64,000 nt of DNA from Bacillus sp. EB01 (GCF_000613125.1 NZ_HG964497.1:3665037-3729036); one strand, 5' to 3'. Positions 45,837 to 54,306 are shown, numbered from the stretch's first letter. Numbers and translations are program-made. The notes: generated from the sequence alone by a model not told the origin.

Positions 45837-46610
45837 TTATAAATTCCATGCTTCGCAAATCGTCCGAATCGCAGAGCGTCTCTGCCTAGCAATACCTTCC
45901 TTATTCGAAACTGATGCTACTACTGATTCAATCTGTAATCTTTCATATATTATGTCGTTGCTTTGCAGGCTTTCTGGCAAGGACATCCCCAATAATTCTG
46001 CACACGATCTCCAATTATCCTTGCAATTGCTCCTTAATACAAAAGTCTCTGCTTTTCCCCGCTCTATAAGTTCTATCACCTTTTCGGCGGCATCATCGCA
46101 ATAAATTGCATCCCCCGTATACTCCTGGTTAGGATCCGGTGAGTCAGTTTTTCCTAAAATCATTTTTTGAAATATATATCTTTCAGGCTGATATGGACCA
46201 AATAGTGTCGGCAGATAAACTTTCATGATGGTCTCGCTTTCACTTTCGGCAATGCAGTCTTCTGTGAATGCGAGTTCAATGGGTAAAACAAGAACCACTG
46301 GCCCTTCCCAGTCTTTTTTTTCAATAATAGACCTAAGGCTCTGTAGACAATTCTTATGATCATCAAGGTTGAGCCAATCATACATCGAGATAACAATGAC
46401 TCCTGGATCTTCCAAGAACTCAGCTTTTGATTCGTACGGCATACTTTGGAAATTGCCGTTTCTGCCTATTTCATTCATCATATCTTCCTTATAGGATGCT
46501 GATTCATTTCCATATGGAATACCTACAACCTCGTAACCACGCTCAAGTAAAATCTTACAAAGATGAAATCCAAAAAAACCGAATCCTCCAATGACTGTTG
46601 CCTTTTCCAT
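45837..46610 (-). CDS. yjaV: NAD(P)-binding Rossmann-fold protein (YjaV-like)
   Basis: 257 residues. The N-terminal ATVIGGFGFFGFHLCKILLERGYEV is a nucleotide-binding GxxGxxG of the extended SDR/epimerase type, but the YxxxK catalytic pair is not evident, so it may be non-enzymatic or atypical. Position after yjaU and before fabH fits B. subtilis yjaV. GGAGGAAATATC precedes the ATG. Function unknown. Confidence 0.7.
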   Translation of the reverse strand: MEKATVIGGFGFFGFHLCKILLERGYEVVGIPYGNESASYKEDMMNEIGRNGNFQSMPYESKAEFLEDPGVIVISMYDWLNLDDHKNCLQSLRSIIEKKDWEGPVVLVLPIELAFTEDCIAESESETIMKVYLPTLFGPYQPERYIFQKMILGKTDSPDPNQEYTGDAIYCDDAAEKVIELIERGKAETFVLRSNCKDNWRSCAELLGMSLPESLQSNDIIYERLQIESVVASVSNKEGIARQRRSAIRTICEAWNL

Positions 46611-46680
46611 GATATTTCCTCCTTGCAGGTTTCACTGTATCGTATGCCTGCAGGCTAAAAAGATTTACAGAAGATCCATC

Positions 46681-47412
46681 TTATAGGACTTTTTCATGCC
46701 TGGAAAAAAATTTAGCGATTTCGCCTCCCAACTGACTGGCTTTTTCCGGCAGCATAAAGGTTTCGGTTATCTGCGCCTGGCCACGGACCGCATCGGTTAT
46801 ATTCTTGCATGTGCGGGATTGCTGGTATGACCTTCCCCCGGCGAGGATGTACACTACTCGTATAGGGATACCAAATGATAAATCAGGCTTGCTTTCAGAT
46901 TCGATATGCCGTGCCGCAATTCGGCTGTCCATTTCATGGGCATCGGCTATCTCCTGCAAAACTTTTTTGTAAAAAAATCTATGTTCTTTCTCCTGTTCCA
47001 TATGCATTTTCAGCGAAAGGATTGGGTTAATTAAAACTACCGACCGGATATTCTCCTTCATCTCGTTCGCCATTTTTAAAGCAGCCAGGGCCCCCATTCC
47101 CTCGGCAATAATATGGATTTTATTATTCAGGATCTCATTTTTCATTACATAGCTATATAGCAAGGAGCCTAGCAGGACAGCTTTCGCCGAACCCCAATGC
47201 CTTCCATGGAAATTTGAAGTAAAGAGCGTATAGCCAGCTTCCTTCAATGTGGAGAGTATTTGTTGTTTCCCGGGATTTTGTTTCCAGAAGCTTGTTTCTT
47301 CATTCACAAAATGCCGTTCATCACCAAAGATCATCACTCCGAATCCGGTTGGTTTTTCGGGGTAATAGATTGCACTCCATTCGTTTTCCAGTTGAAAATG
47401 ACGATTTTCCAT
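46681..47412 (-). CDS. yjaU: Alpha/beta-hydrolase-like protein (YjaU-like)
   Basis: 243 residues. HIIAEGMGALAALKMANEM (about 117-135) sits where the nucleophile elbow GxSxG would be, yet the Ser is replaced (AEGMGA), so it may lack hydrolase activity. SVVLINPILSLKM follows as the next strand. GAAGGAG is 8 bases before the ATG. 70 bases upstream of yjaV, co-oriented, as in B. subtilis. Confidence 0.7.
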   Translation of the reverse strand: MENRHFQLENEWSAIYYPEKPTGFGVMIFGDERHFVNEETSFWKQNPGKQQILSTLKEAGYTLFTSNFHGRHWGSAKAVLLGSLLYSYVMKNEILNNKIHIIAEGMGALAALKMANEMKENIRSVVLINPILSLKMHMEQEKEHRFFYKKVLQEIADAHEMDSRIAARHIESESKPDLSFGIPIRVVYILAGGRSYQQSRTCKNITDAVRGQAQITETFMLPEKASQLGGEIAKFFSRHEKVL

Positions 47413-47587
47413 ACTTAAAACTCCTTCTGCCTTTATCCACTAACTAGTGTATGTAGCCACGCAAGGAATGAAATAGGGACTTTTCCCAAAATGCAACCAT
47501 ATCATGTTTTTTAACTATATTTTGGTTTTCTTCTCTTTGGTCATTGTGATAAGATGAAAAGAGATTATGACGGGTTGAGGTGACAAT

Positions 47588-47773
47588 ATGAAATATTTTT
47601 GGACATTTTTCTGGGTAATTCTTTTAGTAGAAATGTTGGCTTATGTTTCGACATCCATGCTTGGAGCCACGTTCGACTACAAGGGTGCTGCGGTCCTAGG
47701 TATCATTACCGCTGCAATCGTATCATTCGTTCCTGTTTTAATTCCTAACGATCCTGTTGAAAACCATCATTAA
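47588..47773 (+). CDS. yjzD: DUF2929 membrane protein (YjzD)
   Basis: 61 residues, two hydrophobic helices (4-24 and 33-54): MKYFWTFFWVILLVEMLAYV and AAVLGIITAAIVSFVPVLIP. Matches the YjzD/DUF2929 family in length and layout. TTGAGGTGA precedes the ATG. Divergent from yjaU, convergent with yjzC. Function unknown. Confidence 0.85.
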   Translation: MKYFWTFFWVILLVEMLAYVSTSMLGATFDYKGAAVLGIITAAIVSFVPVLIPNDPVENHH

Positions 47774-47785
47774 TCCATGCAAGGT

Positions 47786-47813
47786 CATCCTAAACGGATG
47801 GCCTTTTACTTTT
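47786..47813 (+). terminator. Terminator of yjzD
   Basis: GGTCATCC-TAAAC-GGATGGCC followed by TTTTACTTTT; one G-U in the stem. Confidence 0.8.
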
Positions 47814-47904
47814 CATCCCCTTTCTTTTACCCGAATTAAAAATGATTCAACCGCTGGAACTATTCAGGTACAAAGTGTTATTTCATAGCTAATGAACAAA
47901 AAAT

Positions 47905-47931
47905 AAAAGCCATCGTCTTCGATGGCTAAAA
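47905..47931 (-). terminator. Terminator of yjzC
   Basis: Minus-strand AGCCATCG-AAGA-CGATGGCT followed by TTTTATTTTTT, 13 bases past the yjzC stop. Confidence 0.88.
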
Positions 47932-47943
47932 ATGAACTACTAT

Positions 47944-48129
47944 TTAGTGGCCTCTTTTATCAGTGTAGGTCCATATCCTCTCATGATTTGACGCTTCAGG
48001 GAAAGGCTGGCCTTTCTTCAGATGAATTTTCTGCGGATTGGTTACCGGGCTCCCAGTGTCCCCTATTTCAATATACGTACCATTATTCGGAGCCTTTTGG
48101 CCAGGTTTGAATTGATGGTTTTGTCCCAT
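47944..48129 (-). CDS. yjzC: YjzC family protein
   Basis: 61 residues from ATG 48129 (AAGGAGGATTCTCAT upstream; longer frame has no site). MGQNHQFKPGQKAPNNGTYI and a middle KIHLKKGQPFPEASNHERIW are typical of YjzC, a short soluble protein similar to the N-terminus of YjzC/YdgA-type sequences. Function unknown. In B. subtilis the next genes are argF and the arginine cluster; here the FNR island begins. Confidence 0.85.
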   Translation of the reverse strand: MGQNHQFKPGQKAPNNGTYIEIGDTGSPVTNPQKIHLKKGQPFPEASNHERIWTYTDKRGH

Positions 48130-48362
48130 ATGAGAATCCTCCTTGCTTAATGGCTTATTGCCTACCATTAGTATTTCCGAGGTCCCGAACAACATCGAAG
48201 GGAAGTTTTGTCAAACAAGGGAATGAAAACGTGGTTGAATTTGTCATTTGTATGAACCTTCTTCCCAACATATAGTTTTTTTATTTCGTTAGCAATATAA
48301 TAATAGTAATAACTAATCTTGACATGGAAAATAAAGTATCCTTCTAAAGGTAGGTGGCAATC

Positions 48363-49055
48363 ATGCAATCTCTTGCAGGAGCACCGGCAAAACTAAATGA
48401 AATTCTTAGAGAGACTCATCATATCCAGAAGATTGAAAAAGGGAACTTCCTGTTCCAGGAAGGCTCTCCTTCAAAGGAAATATACATTCTTCTTAGCGGA
48501 TTAATTCAGGTAAGCAAAATCATTCCTGATGGCAGGGAATTGACATTGAGGATTTGTTCGGAGGGTGATCTTATCGGTGAGTTGAACATCTTCTGTGCAA
48601 CTCCCAGGAACCTCTTAAGTGCAAAGGCGATGGAAAGCGGAGAAGTCGCAGTTATCATGAAAGATCATCTCGAGGCCAAGCTGGCTGAGAACAATGAGCT
48701 GGCATTGGAATTCATGAAATGGATGAGCCAGCAATACAGGAAAACACAGACAAAATTCCGTGATCTTGTCCTTCACGGAAAAAAAGGCGCCCTATACTCC
48801 ACCTTAATTCGGATGGCCAACAGTTATGGAGTTAAAACAAGCAATGGCATCATGATTGACTTGCTCTTGACAAACCAGGAGGTCGCAAATTTCTGCGGGA
48901 CGTCAAGGGAAGTGGTTAACCGTCTGTTGAGCGAGCTCCGAAAAAAAGGAATAATTTCAATAGACAAAGGAATCATTACGATTCACAAGCTCCCCTTCCT
49001 AAGAAGAGAAATTGATTGTGAAAACTGCCCGAAGGAAATTTGTAATATTGATTAA
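48363..49055 (+). CDS. fnr: FNR-type transcription regulator with C-terminal Fe-S cysteines (paralogue 1)
   Basis: 230 residues from ATG 48363 (AGGTGG 5 bases upstream; a GTG 9 bases earlier is possible). Cyclic-nucleotide-like sensor domain (about 20-110), dimer helix, then the helix-turn-helix LLTNQEVANFCGTSREVVNR. The C-terminus CENCPKEIC (Cys219, 222, 227) is the CX2CX4C of B. subtilis FNR, which with an Asp (here Asp134 in FRDLVL) binds a [4Fe-4S] cluster sensing O2. A second copy is at 55.8 kb. Confidence 0.92.
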   Translation: MQSLAGAPAKLNEILRETHHIQKIEKGNFLFQEGSPSKEIYILLSGLIQVSKIIPDGRELTLRICSEGDLIGELNIFCATPRNLLSAKAMESGEVAVIMKDHLEAKLAENNELALEFMKWMSQQYRKTQTKFRDLVLHGKKGALYSTLIRMANSYGVKTSNGIMIDLLLTNQEVANFCGTSREVVNRLLSELRKKGIISIDKGIITIHKLPFLRREIDCENCPKEICNID

Positions 49056-49065
49056 CATAAATAAT

Positions 49066-49095
49066 GCCTGCCGAATCATTTCGGCAGGTTTTTTT
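49066..49095 (+). terminator. Terminator of fnr paralogue 1
   Basis: CCTGCCGAA-TCAT-TTCGGCAGG, 9-bp stem, then seven T residues. Confidence 0.92.
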
Positions 49096-49203
49096 CATAC
49101 CCTCAGCTTGGAAGAAGTCTCCCCCCGCACCACTAACAAACATGCATATGGCAAAACAAAATTCCTGATGCTCTATCCGTCCATACAAATTATCAACTAA
49201 GTA

Positions 49204-49236
49204 AAAGGAGGAGATGGCAGTTGCCTCTCCTCCTTC
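49204..49236 (-). terminator. Terminator of ywiC
   Basis: Minus-strand GAAGGAGGAGA...TCTCCTCCTTTT, 9-10-bp stem with T-run, a few bases past the ywiC stop. Confidence 0.85.
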
Positions 49237-49242
49237 AATCTC

Positions 49243-49959
49243 TTATATTAGATGCACTGCTATGAAAATGAAAAATATCACCGAGTTAACGATTTCTGCA
49301 ACACCGATTTGAAACGGACTCATTTTCCTTCCATAAAAGCCGATTGCCCTTGCGAGGCTTGGCAGGAAAGCTACTGTAATCAGCCATTGAGCCATGATGA
49401 TCCAGAAGACCGTGACAGCAGCATGATATCCCCAGGATATCCACTTGAAATTGCTATTTTTCTTTTCACGTATCATAGATTTAACAAAGAATGTGCTGCC
49501 GATGAAAAACAAAACAGACACTATAAACACGAGCATTGCTTCTCCTGATACTGCACCAGCCGGCAAATATGCGCTTGCCAGTCCAGCGAAGGAAAATGCA
49601 AAAATCGCACTGAAATCATTTATTATATGGCGATCCTGATTTTTTGACGAAAAGTAGGCATTAATAGCGAAAAAGGGAAGCATCATTAGACCAAAATAGA
49701 CAACTGACGGCCGCTCAAACAATGGGAAGAGCAAAAGCAAGAGCGCTGGTACCAGGTAAATAACTGTCCATTTTGCATGGAAGGCAATTTTCTTCTTTTT
49801 AAAAAGAAGCAGCATTGGGTATGTCGCCAAATAAAGAAATATCCATCCTAAAAAGAATGGGACATGCTCCCAAACAAACCCCGAGGCCACAACTCCAAGC
49901 CAGAAAGGAACAATCAGCATCGCCCATGCACCGTGCTGTTTTGGCATAAATAATCTCAT
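49243..49959 (-). CDS. ywiC: YwiC-like integral membrane protein
   Basis: 238 residues from MRLFMPKQHGAWAMLIVPFW (ATG 49959, AGGGGTG upstream). The PKQHGAWAML start is the mark of the YwiC family. About seven to eight membrane helices across the length. In B. subtilis ywiC is next to narGHJI and fnr and is induced anaerobically; here a perfect FNR box with a matching -10 lies upstream. Role in anaerobic nitrogen metabolism is inferred; biochemical function unknown. Confidence 0.87.
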   Translation of the reverse strand: MRLFMPKQHGAWAMLIVPFWLGVVASGFVWEHVPFFLGWIFLYLATYPMLLLFKKKKIAFHAKWTVIYLVPALLLLLFPLFERPSVVYFGLMMLPFFAINAYFSSKNQDRHIINDFSAIFAFSFAGLASAYLPAGAVSGEAMLVFIVSVLFFIGSTFFVKSMIREKKNSNFKWISWGYHAAVTVFWIIMAQWLITVAFLPSLARAIGFYGRKMSPFQIGVAEIVNSVIFFIFIAVHLI

Positions 49960-49992
49960 GTAAAACACCCCTGTTTGCTTTTTCTTACCTTT

Positions 49993-50035
49993 ATCATAGG
50001 CGAGCAAAACAGTTAAAAGTGTGAAGTACGTCACA
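49993..50035 (-). promoter_or_regulatory. FNR-dependent class II promoter of ywiC
   Basis: TGTGA-AGTACG-TCACA (50020-50035) and minus-strand -10 TATGAT (49998-49993). The predicted start at about 49986 puts the box centre at -41.5, the classic activating position. Confidence 0.88.
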
Positions 50036-50128
50036 GATAGTGTTTATTAAAATGACGAAATTGAGAACGAATCAACTTACTAAAAAAGGCTATGGCATTG
50101 AAAATTGATTTTATAGCAGAGTTGATTG

Positions 50129-50370
50129 GAGCGGATGGCGCGAGACTCGATAGAAAATGCAAAAAACGCATTTTCTCCTGCGATGCTTTTTCAGGGTTGA
50201 TTATTCAACGTCCTGTGGGAGCAGCTGGACAGGTGAGACCCCGCAGGAGCAAAGCGACGAGGAGGCTCACCGCCAGCCCCACGGAAAGCGAAGCGCCTTG
50301 TGACAGGCAAAAAAACGCCTGTCTCTGCGATGATTATTCTAAGAAGCTTCCCTTTGTGTAGCGGAGATCA
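50129..50370 (+). repeat. Dispersed modular repeat, family B, copy with a different 3' hairpin module
   Basis: Starts AGCGGATGGCGCGAGACTCG; hairpin GAAAATGC-AAAAAAC-GCATTTTC; junction GACGAGGAG/GCTCACCGCC uninterrupted. Near the end, after GAAGCGCCT, an extra module GACAGGC-loop-GCCTGTC with TCTGCGATGATTATTC and GAAGCTTCCCTTTGTG is present (50302-50360), like the unit at 45.6 kb. It fills the gap between ywiC and the NarI-like gene. Confidence 0.85.
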
Positions 50371-50391
50371 ACGCACTTTTTTAACACATCA

Positions 50392-50418
50392 TAAAAAAAG
50401 AAGGCAATTGCCTTCTAA
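50392..50418 (-). terminator. Terminator of the NarI-like gene
   Basis: Minus-strand AGAAGGCAATTGCCTTCT followed by seven T residues, immediately 3' of the stop. Confidence 0.88.
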
Positions 50419-50841
50419 TTAGCGAGTAACATATTTCTTAGTGATTGCTTTTATGAACTGGAAAGGCTTTGAAATAAAGGAAATATACTTTGTAAACGAG
50501 ATGAATAATAGAAAGGTAAATAACAATAATAAATGGACCTGCGTCAAGATTGATGCGCTTTTTAGCAATTCAAACTCTGGCCTGAAATGCAACAAACTGA
50601 TCAGCCATTCAAACATATTAGACAAGTCCCCAGTCGATCTATAAAAAAGAATTAATCCAATGCCTGTTACAGTTGTAAGCAACCATAACGATTTTACAAA
50701 CCAATTGAGGAACTGGCTCATCTTTGGGGCTATTTCCTGAAAAATGCCGGGAGAGCCATATTGCCATACAATTCCCATTCCAAAAACAGCTGCGACGGTA
50801 TAAGGATAAATCAGCCAGGCAAACCAATGAAACATCTCCAT
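50419..50841 (-). CDS. Small NarI-like membrane protein
   Basis: 140 residues with helices at about 4-26, 50-67 and 98-120. The end, LTQVHLLLLFTFLLFISFTKYISFISKPFQF, resembles the last helix and C-terminal segment of nitrate reductase gamma (NarI: His, then F-x-K/R-x-x-H-x-x-S-x-P). His5 and His102 could bind heme, but the four-His set of NarI is not complete and the protein is about 80 residues shorter. No narG, H or J in the window. AGAGGAG 7 bases before the ATG. Confidence 0.55.
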   Translation of the reverse strand: MEMFHWFAWLIYPYTVAAVFGMGIVWQYGSPGIFQEIAPKMSQFLNWFVKSLWLLTTVTGIGLILFYRSTGDLSNMFEWLISLLHFRPEFELLKSASILTQVHLLLLFTFLLFISFTKYISFISKPFQFIKAITKKYVTR

Positions 50842-50947
50842 CCAGTCACTCCTCTTAACAAATCACATGTTTCATTTTATAGAAGGAATCATGACAATTC
50901 AGTGACAAAAGTAACTGCTTTGGAAAATTATTCATCTAATTTATCTA

Positions 50948-51466
50948 TCAGCGCATTTTTTTAAGGATTATTTGAAAAAGCTCATCCAGCATGGAATGAG
51001 ACTTTATTGGAAAGACGGGCACTTCGTAAAGGTTTTGAGGAGCGGCTTCCCAATGAATAACTGCCATAACCTGGTCAAGCTGGTTTGGCAGCTCTTCAGC
51101 CCCTTGGTTTCGCACGAGGACAAATTTGGGATAACCTGCCCGTTTATGTCCTTCGATCAGAATTATATCCGGGCCAAGCTCGGCAAGCAGAGAGACCTGC
51201 TGTTGCAGTTCCCAGCTCTCCTGTTCCGCGTGCATAATAAGAGAGCCATCTCCTTCTACAAGCGAAGCAATGGCTCCCGCATCCATATGCCTGGTCGAAT
51301 CTTTGCCTTCAGGAACCGCCGGCTTACCCCCATGTCCATGATGCTTGATGGCTGCCACTTTAAGCCCTTCTTTTGTTAACAGACGAATCAGCCCTTCTGA
51401 CAGGGTTGTTTTACCGCTGTTTTGATAGCCGACAACCTGAAAAACGAATGGCCTTACCATGGCCAT
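50948..51466 (-). CDS. mobB: Molybdopterin-guanine dinucleotide biosynthesis protein MobB
   Basis: 172 residues. P-loop GYQNSGKTT at residues 13-21 and the strand IILIEGHKRAGYPKFVLVR (about 101-119) define MobB, a GTP-binding partner of MobA in attaching GMP to molybdopterin for DMSO reductase/nitrate reductase type enzymes. Overlaps the end of moeA by 13 bases. mobA itself is not in the window. Confidence 0.93.
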   Translation of the reverse strand: MAMVRPFVFQVVGYQNSGKTTLSEGLIRLLTKEGLKVAAIKHHGHGGKPAVPEGKDSTRHMDAGAIASLVEGDGSLIMHAEQESWELQQQVSLLAELGPDIILIEGHKRAGYPKFVLVRNQGAEELPNQLDQVMAVIHWEAAPQNLYEVPVFPIKSHSMLDELFQIILKKMR

Positions 51467-52719
51467 TCGCTTCCTTCTTGATCATCAAGTAGGAGGGCTT
51501 CCACTTCCGTTCCCGCTTCAAATCCCCTGGTCCCGCCTGGCAAAATCATAAGTGAATTTGCTCCGGCAAGACTCATGACAATATTTGATTTATCCAGCCC
51601 GCTTGGAGTGGCAATCAGCCTTCCATTTTGGAATGAAACTGTGCTCCTGACAAACCTGGTGAAAGGATTCGCCTTTGGAAAATCTGTATCAAGTATGGCT
51701 AGTTCTTTACGCAGGTGCGGCTTTTCCGAGCAAAGTATCGTTCTGATGATCGGCCTTGCAAATAGCTCAAAGCCAACGTAGCAGGCGGAAGGATTGCCGG
51801 ACAGGCCAAACAGCAGCTTTCCATTAAAATGAGCAACAGTCGTCACACTGCCCGGCCGCATTCCAACTTTATTGAAAAGCACCTCAGCCCCCAGCTTTTC
51901 ATAAATCGCAGGCATATAATCAAAGTCCCCTACAGAAACGCCACCGGTAGTTATGAGCATATCAACCTTATCCAATGATTCCTTAACAGCTTCAAAACAT
52001 GTGTCAAAATCATCAGGAAGGCTGCCAAAATAGTCAGCCTTTGCCCCTGCACGTTCGATTTGCGCCGCAATCATGTATGAATTGCTATTGCGTATTTTGC
52101 CTGGGACAAGCGGATCATTGACTTCAAGGAGTTCTGTTCCGGTTGCATAAAGGCCGACAATCGGCTTTTTAGCTACAGGCACTTCCGCATATCCAAAGGT
52201 AGCGAGCATTGCCTGGATTCCAGGATTAATGATGGTCCCTTTTTTAACAAGAACTTCTCCCTCTTTGGCATCTTCTCCCTTAAAGGAAACATTCTCGCCC
52301 TTTTTTATTTTGCGTTTAATAGTCATAAAGTTTTTTCCATTGCGTTCGGCGGTTTTAACAAGCTCGAGCATCATGACTGCGTCTGCCCCTTCCGGCATCA
52401 TTGCACCGGTCATAATCCTGACTGCCTGCCTTTTCCCAAGTACCTTTGAGGTTGTTTGTCCTGCCCCGATATGGTCAATCACTTCAAATTCAACAGAATT
52501 GTCCAATCCTGCCTCAAGTGAGTCTTCTGAACGAATTGCAAACCCGTCATATGGCGCTCTCGTGAAATGGGGAACATCGCTGGTTGCAACAAGATCCTCT
52601 GCCAAAAAACGACCATAGCTCTCGTTAATAGATATGAATTCGGACTGGCCGTTTTGTTTATGTGACATAATCCGTTGAACCGCTTCACCAATAGAGATTG
52701 GTTTTCTCATTTCGAGCAT
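51454..52719 (-). CDS. moeA: Molybdopterin molybdenumtransferase MoeA
   Basis: 421 residues, usual length. TSDVPHFTRAPYDGFAIRSED (residues 43-63), TGAMMPEGADAVMMLE and TTGGVSVGDFDYM are family motifs; the last two shape the molybdate-insertion site. Inserts Mo into adenylylated molybdopterin. Leads a moeA-mobB unit; AGGAG is 8 bases before the ATG. Divergent from ric, sharing a 230-base control region that has an FNR box. Confidence 0.95.
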   Translation of the reverse strand: MLEMRKPISIGEAVQRIMSHKQNGQSEFISINESYGRFLAEDLVATSDVPHFTRAPYDGFAIRSEDSLEAGLDNSVEFEVIDHIGAGQTTSKVLGKRQAVRIMTGAMMPEGADAVMMLELVKTAERNGKNFMTIKRKIKKGENVSFKGEDAKEGEVLVKKGTIINPGIQAMLATFGYAEVPVAKKPIVGLYATGTELLEVNDPLVPGKIRNSNSYMIAAQIERAGAKADYFGSLPDDFDTCFEAVKESLDKVDMLITTGGVSVGDFDYMPAIYEKLGAEVLFNKVGMRPGSVTTVAHFNGKLLFGLSGNPSACYVGFELFARPIIRTILCSEKPHLRKELAILDTDFPKANPFTRFVRSTVSFQNGRLIATPSGLDKSNIVMSLAGANSLMILPGGTRGFEAGTEVEALLLDDQEGSEWPW

Positions 52720-52860
52720 GTAATCATCTCCTGAGCCAATACTGTTTGTTCATTTAACTATCTCCACTATTAGGGTACTCGAAACAATGCCCTATGGCAA
52801 ACGTGTAAATCGTGTATATTTTATGTCTAAATCCTGAATTAATTGAAAAATATTCTCAAG

Positions 52861-52876
52861 TGTGACGCACATCACC
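52861..52876. promoter_or_regulatory. FNR box in the moeA/ric divergent region
   Basis: TGTGA-CGCACA-TCACC, one mismatch from TGTGA-N6-TCACA. It is about 90 bases upstream of the ric ATG. A start near 52910 would give -41.5, though the -10 there (TAATTT or TAGATA) is weak. It could also act on moeA. Confidence 0.75.
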
Positions 52877-52951
52877 AACTTCTTTATTCATATGAAGTAA
52901 TTTAGATATAGAAGCTGAATTATTACCTTTTACAAGGAGGATATATAACTA

Positions 52952-53647
52952 ATGTTAAAAACGTATTCCGAACAGACTCTTGTCAGAGACCTAGTGAATG
53001 ATTTCCCAAAAACTGCGGATGTTTTTAAAAAGGTTCGTATAGATTTTTGCTGCGGAGGAGCCACTCCTATTGCTGCAGCAGCAGCCGCCGGCAACGTGGA
53101 TCTTGAAACCTTAATGGGGAATCTTGAAGAAGTTATTCAAAAAAGCAGCGGAGTAGAAAATGACCTTAAGGTATGGATGGATTCCAGCTCACCGTCAATT
53201 ATCGATCATGTGATTGCTCAGTACCATAACCCACTCCGCGAGGAATTTGCGGCACTGAGCCCGTATGTAACCAAGGTTGCCCGCGTACATGGCGAGAACC
53301 ATCCAGAGTTATTGAAAATGCATGAACTTTTTTATGAATTGAAAAAAGAAATGCTTGAGCACGTAGACAAAGAAGAAGCAACTGTCTTCCCTCTTATTAA
53401 TCAGCTTGAGGCGGACACCATTGAGGATCGTGAACAGGCCCTTAATTATATTAAGGAGCTGGAACAGGAGCATGACCATGCCGGTTCCATCCTGAAGCAG
53501 CTTCGTGAGGTAACGGGCGACTTTACTCCGCCAATCGATGCATGCGGAACATACCGGCTCGTCTACCGCCGACTGGAAATGCTTGAAGATCAAACCTTCA
53601 TGCATGTCCATCTTGAAAACAATATCCTGTTCCCAAGATATTTCTAA
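52952..53647 (+). CDS. ric: Iron-sulfur cluster repair di-iron protein (RIC/ScdA/YtfE family)
   Basis: 231 residues. N-terminal ScdA domain with IDFCCGG (Cys33-Cys34), then a hemerythrin-like four-helix bundle with metal ligands expected among His86, His92, His137, Glu141, His174/His176 and His218/Glu222. The family repairs Fe-S centres damaged by nitric oxide or peroxide, and some members reduce NO. AAGGAGG before the ATG; FNR box upstream. Fits a nitrosative-stress role in this island. Confidence 0.94.
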   Translation: MLKTYSEQTLVRDLVNDFPKTADVFKKVRIDFCCGGATPIAAAAAAGNVDLETLMGNLEEVIQKSSGVENDLKVWMDSSSPSIIDHVIAQYHNPLREEFAALSPYVTKVARVHGENHPELLKMHELFYELKKEMLEHVDKEEATVFPLINQLEADTIEDREQALNYIKELEQEHDHAGSILKQLREVTGDFTPPIDACGTYRLVYRRLEMLEDQTFMHVHLENNILFPRYF

Positions 53648-53663
53648 TATAAGAAGTTTTATA

Positions 53664-53724
53664 TGAAGAGCTGCTTCTAAAGGTAAGTTGAAATGACTAC
53701 CTTTTAGGAGCAGCTCTTTATTTT
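53664..53724 (+). terminator. Terminator of ric
   Basis: AAGAGCTGCTTCTAAAGGTA...TACCTTTTAGGAGCAGCTCTT then TTTTTG: a stem of about 20 bp with minor mismatches. Confidence 0.9.
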
Positions 53725-53908
53725 TGTTACCTTCCTTTTAACGTGAGGCGGTTTCCTACATCCTTATTAATAATAGCTGTGATAAACAACATGTTGATTT
53801 TGATTCACAAAGGGACGTTCTAGAGAATCATTATCGCAGAGGAGGCTTTTACCTTTCACGAGGGGTTTCCTATTCCACTGGGAGCAAGAGCCAGTAGCGT
53901 CGCCCCGG

Positions 53909-54120
53909 TTCTTGACGACCCTGCTAGTCATGTAATCGTGGTACAGTCATCAATAGTGATTCTTGACGACCCTCCTGGTTATGTAATCATGGGTGCGGTC
54001 GTCAATAAAGGTTCTTGACGACCCTGCTGGTTATGTAATCGGGGGTGTGGTCGTCAATAGTGATTCTTGACGACTCTGCTTGTTATGTAATCGTGGGTGC
54101 GGTCGTCAATAGAGGTTCAC
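53909..54120. repeat. Intergenic tandem array, 51-52 bp period (array 4)
   Basis: Four units start with TTCTTGACGAC at 53909, 53960, 54012 and 54064. Each unit carries TTGACGACC and, 25 bases on, GGTCGTCAA: a 9-bp perfect inverted repeat in units 2 and 3, 8 bp in unit 4, decayed in unit 1. The centre (CTGCTGGTTATGTAATCGTG) is conserved. It lies in the 710-base gap between ric and moaA; no gene seen in that gap. Confidence 0.9.
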
Positions 54121-54270
54121 TACCTTTTCTTAGTAGGTTGAATTAATCTTACTAGAAAAAGCACCCAAAGAGAAAAGCGATGCATTATGAGAGAGTCTTT
54201 GCACCTTCCACTTTAAATAAATTGGTCTTAAATTCTCTTAAGCATATTATTTTAAATTTGAGGACTAAGT

Positions 54271-54306
54271 AAAAAAACTGCCTGGAGAGTTACACCGGGC
54301 AGTTTA
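54271..54306 (-). terminator. Terminator of moaA
   Basis: AAACTGCC(T/C)GG...CCGGGCAGTTT, 10-bp stem with a seven-base T-run on the minus strand, 52 bases past the moaA stop. Confidence 0.85.

Noticed and set aside
50092-50361. 89-codon frame after ywiC
   Set aside because: Covers the family B repeat; similar frames appear in other copies but shift and break.
53909-54120. CRISPR array
   Set aside because: Units are directly adjacent and similar over their whole length; no constant repeat with variable spacers, and no cas genes.
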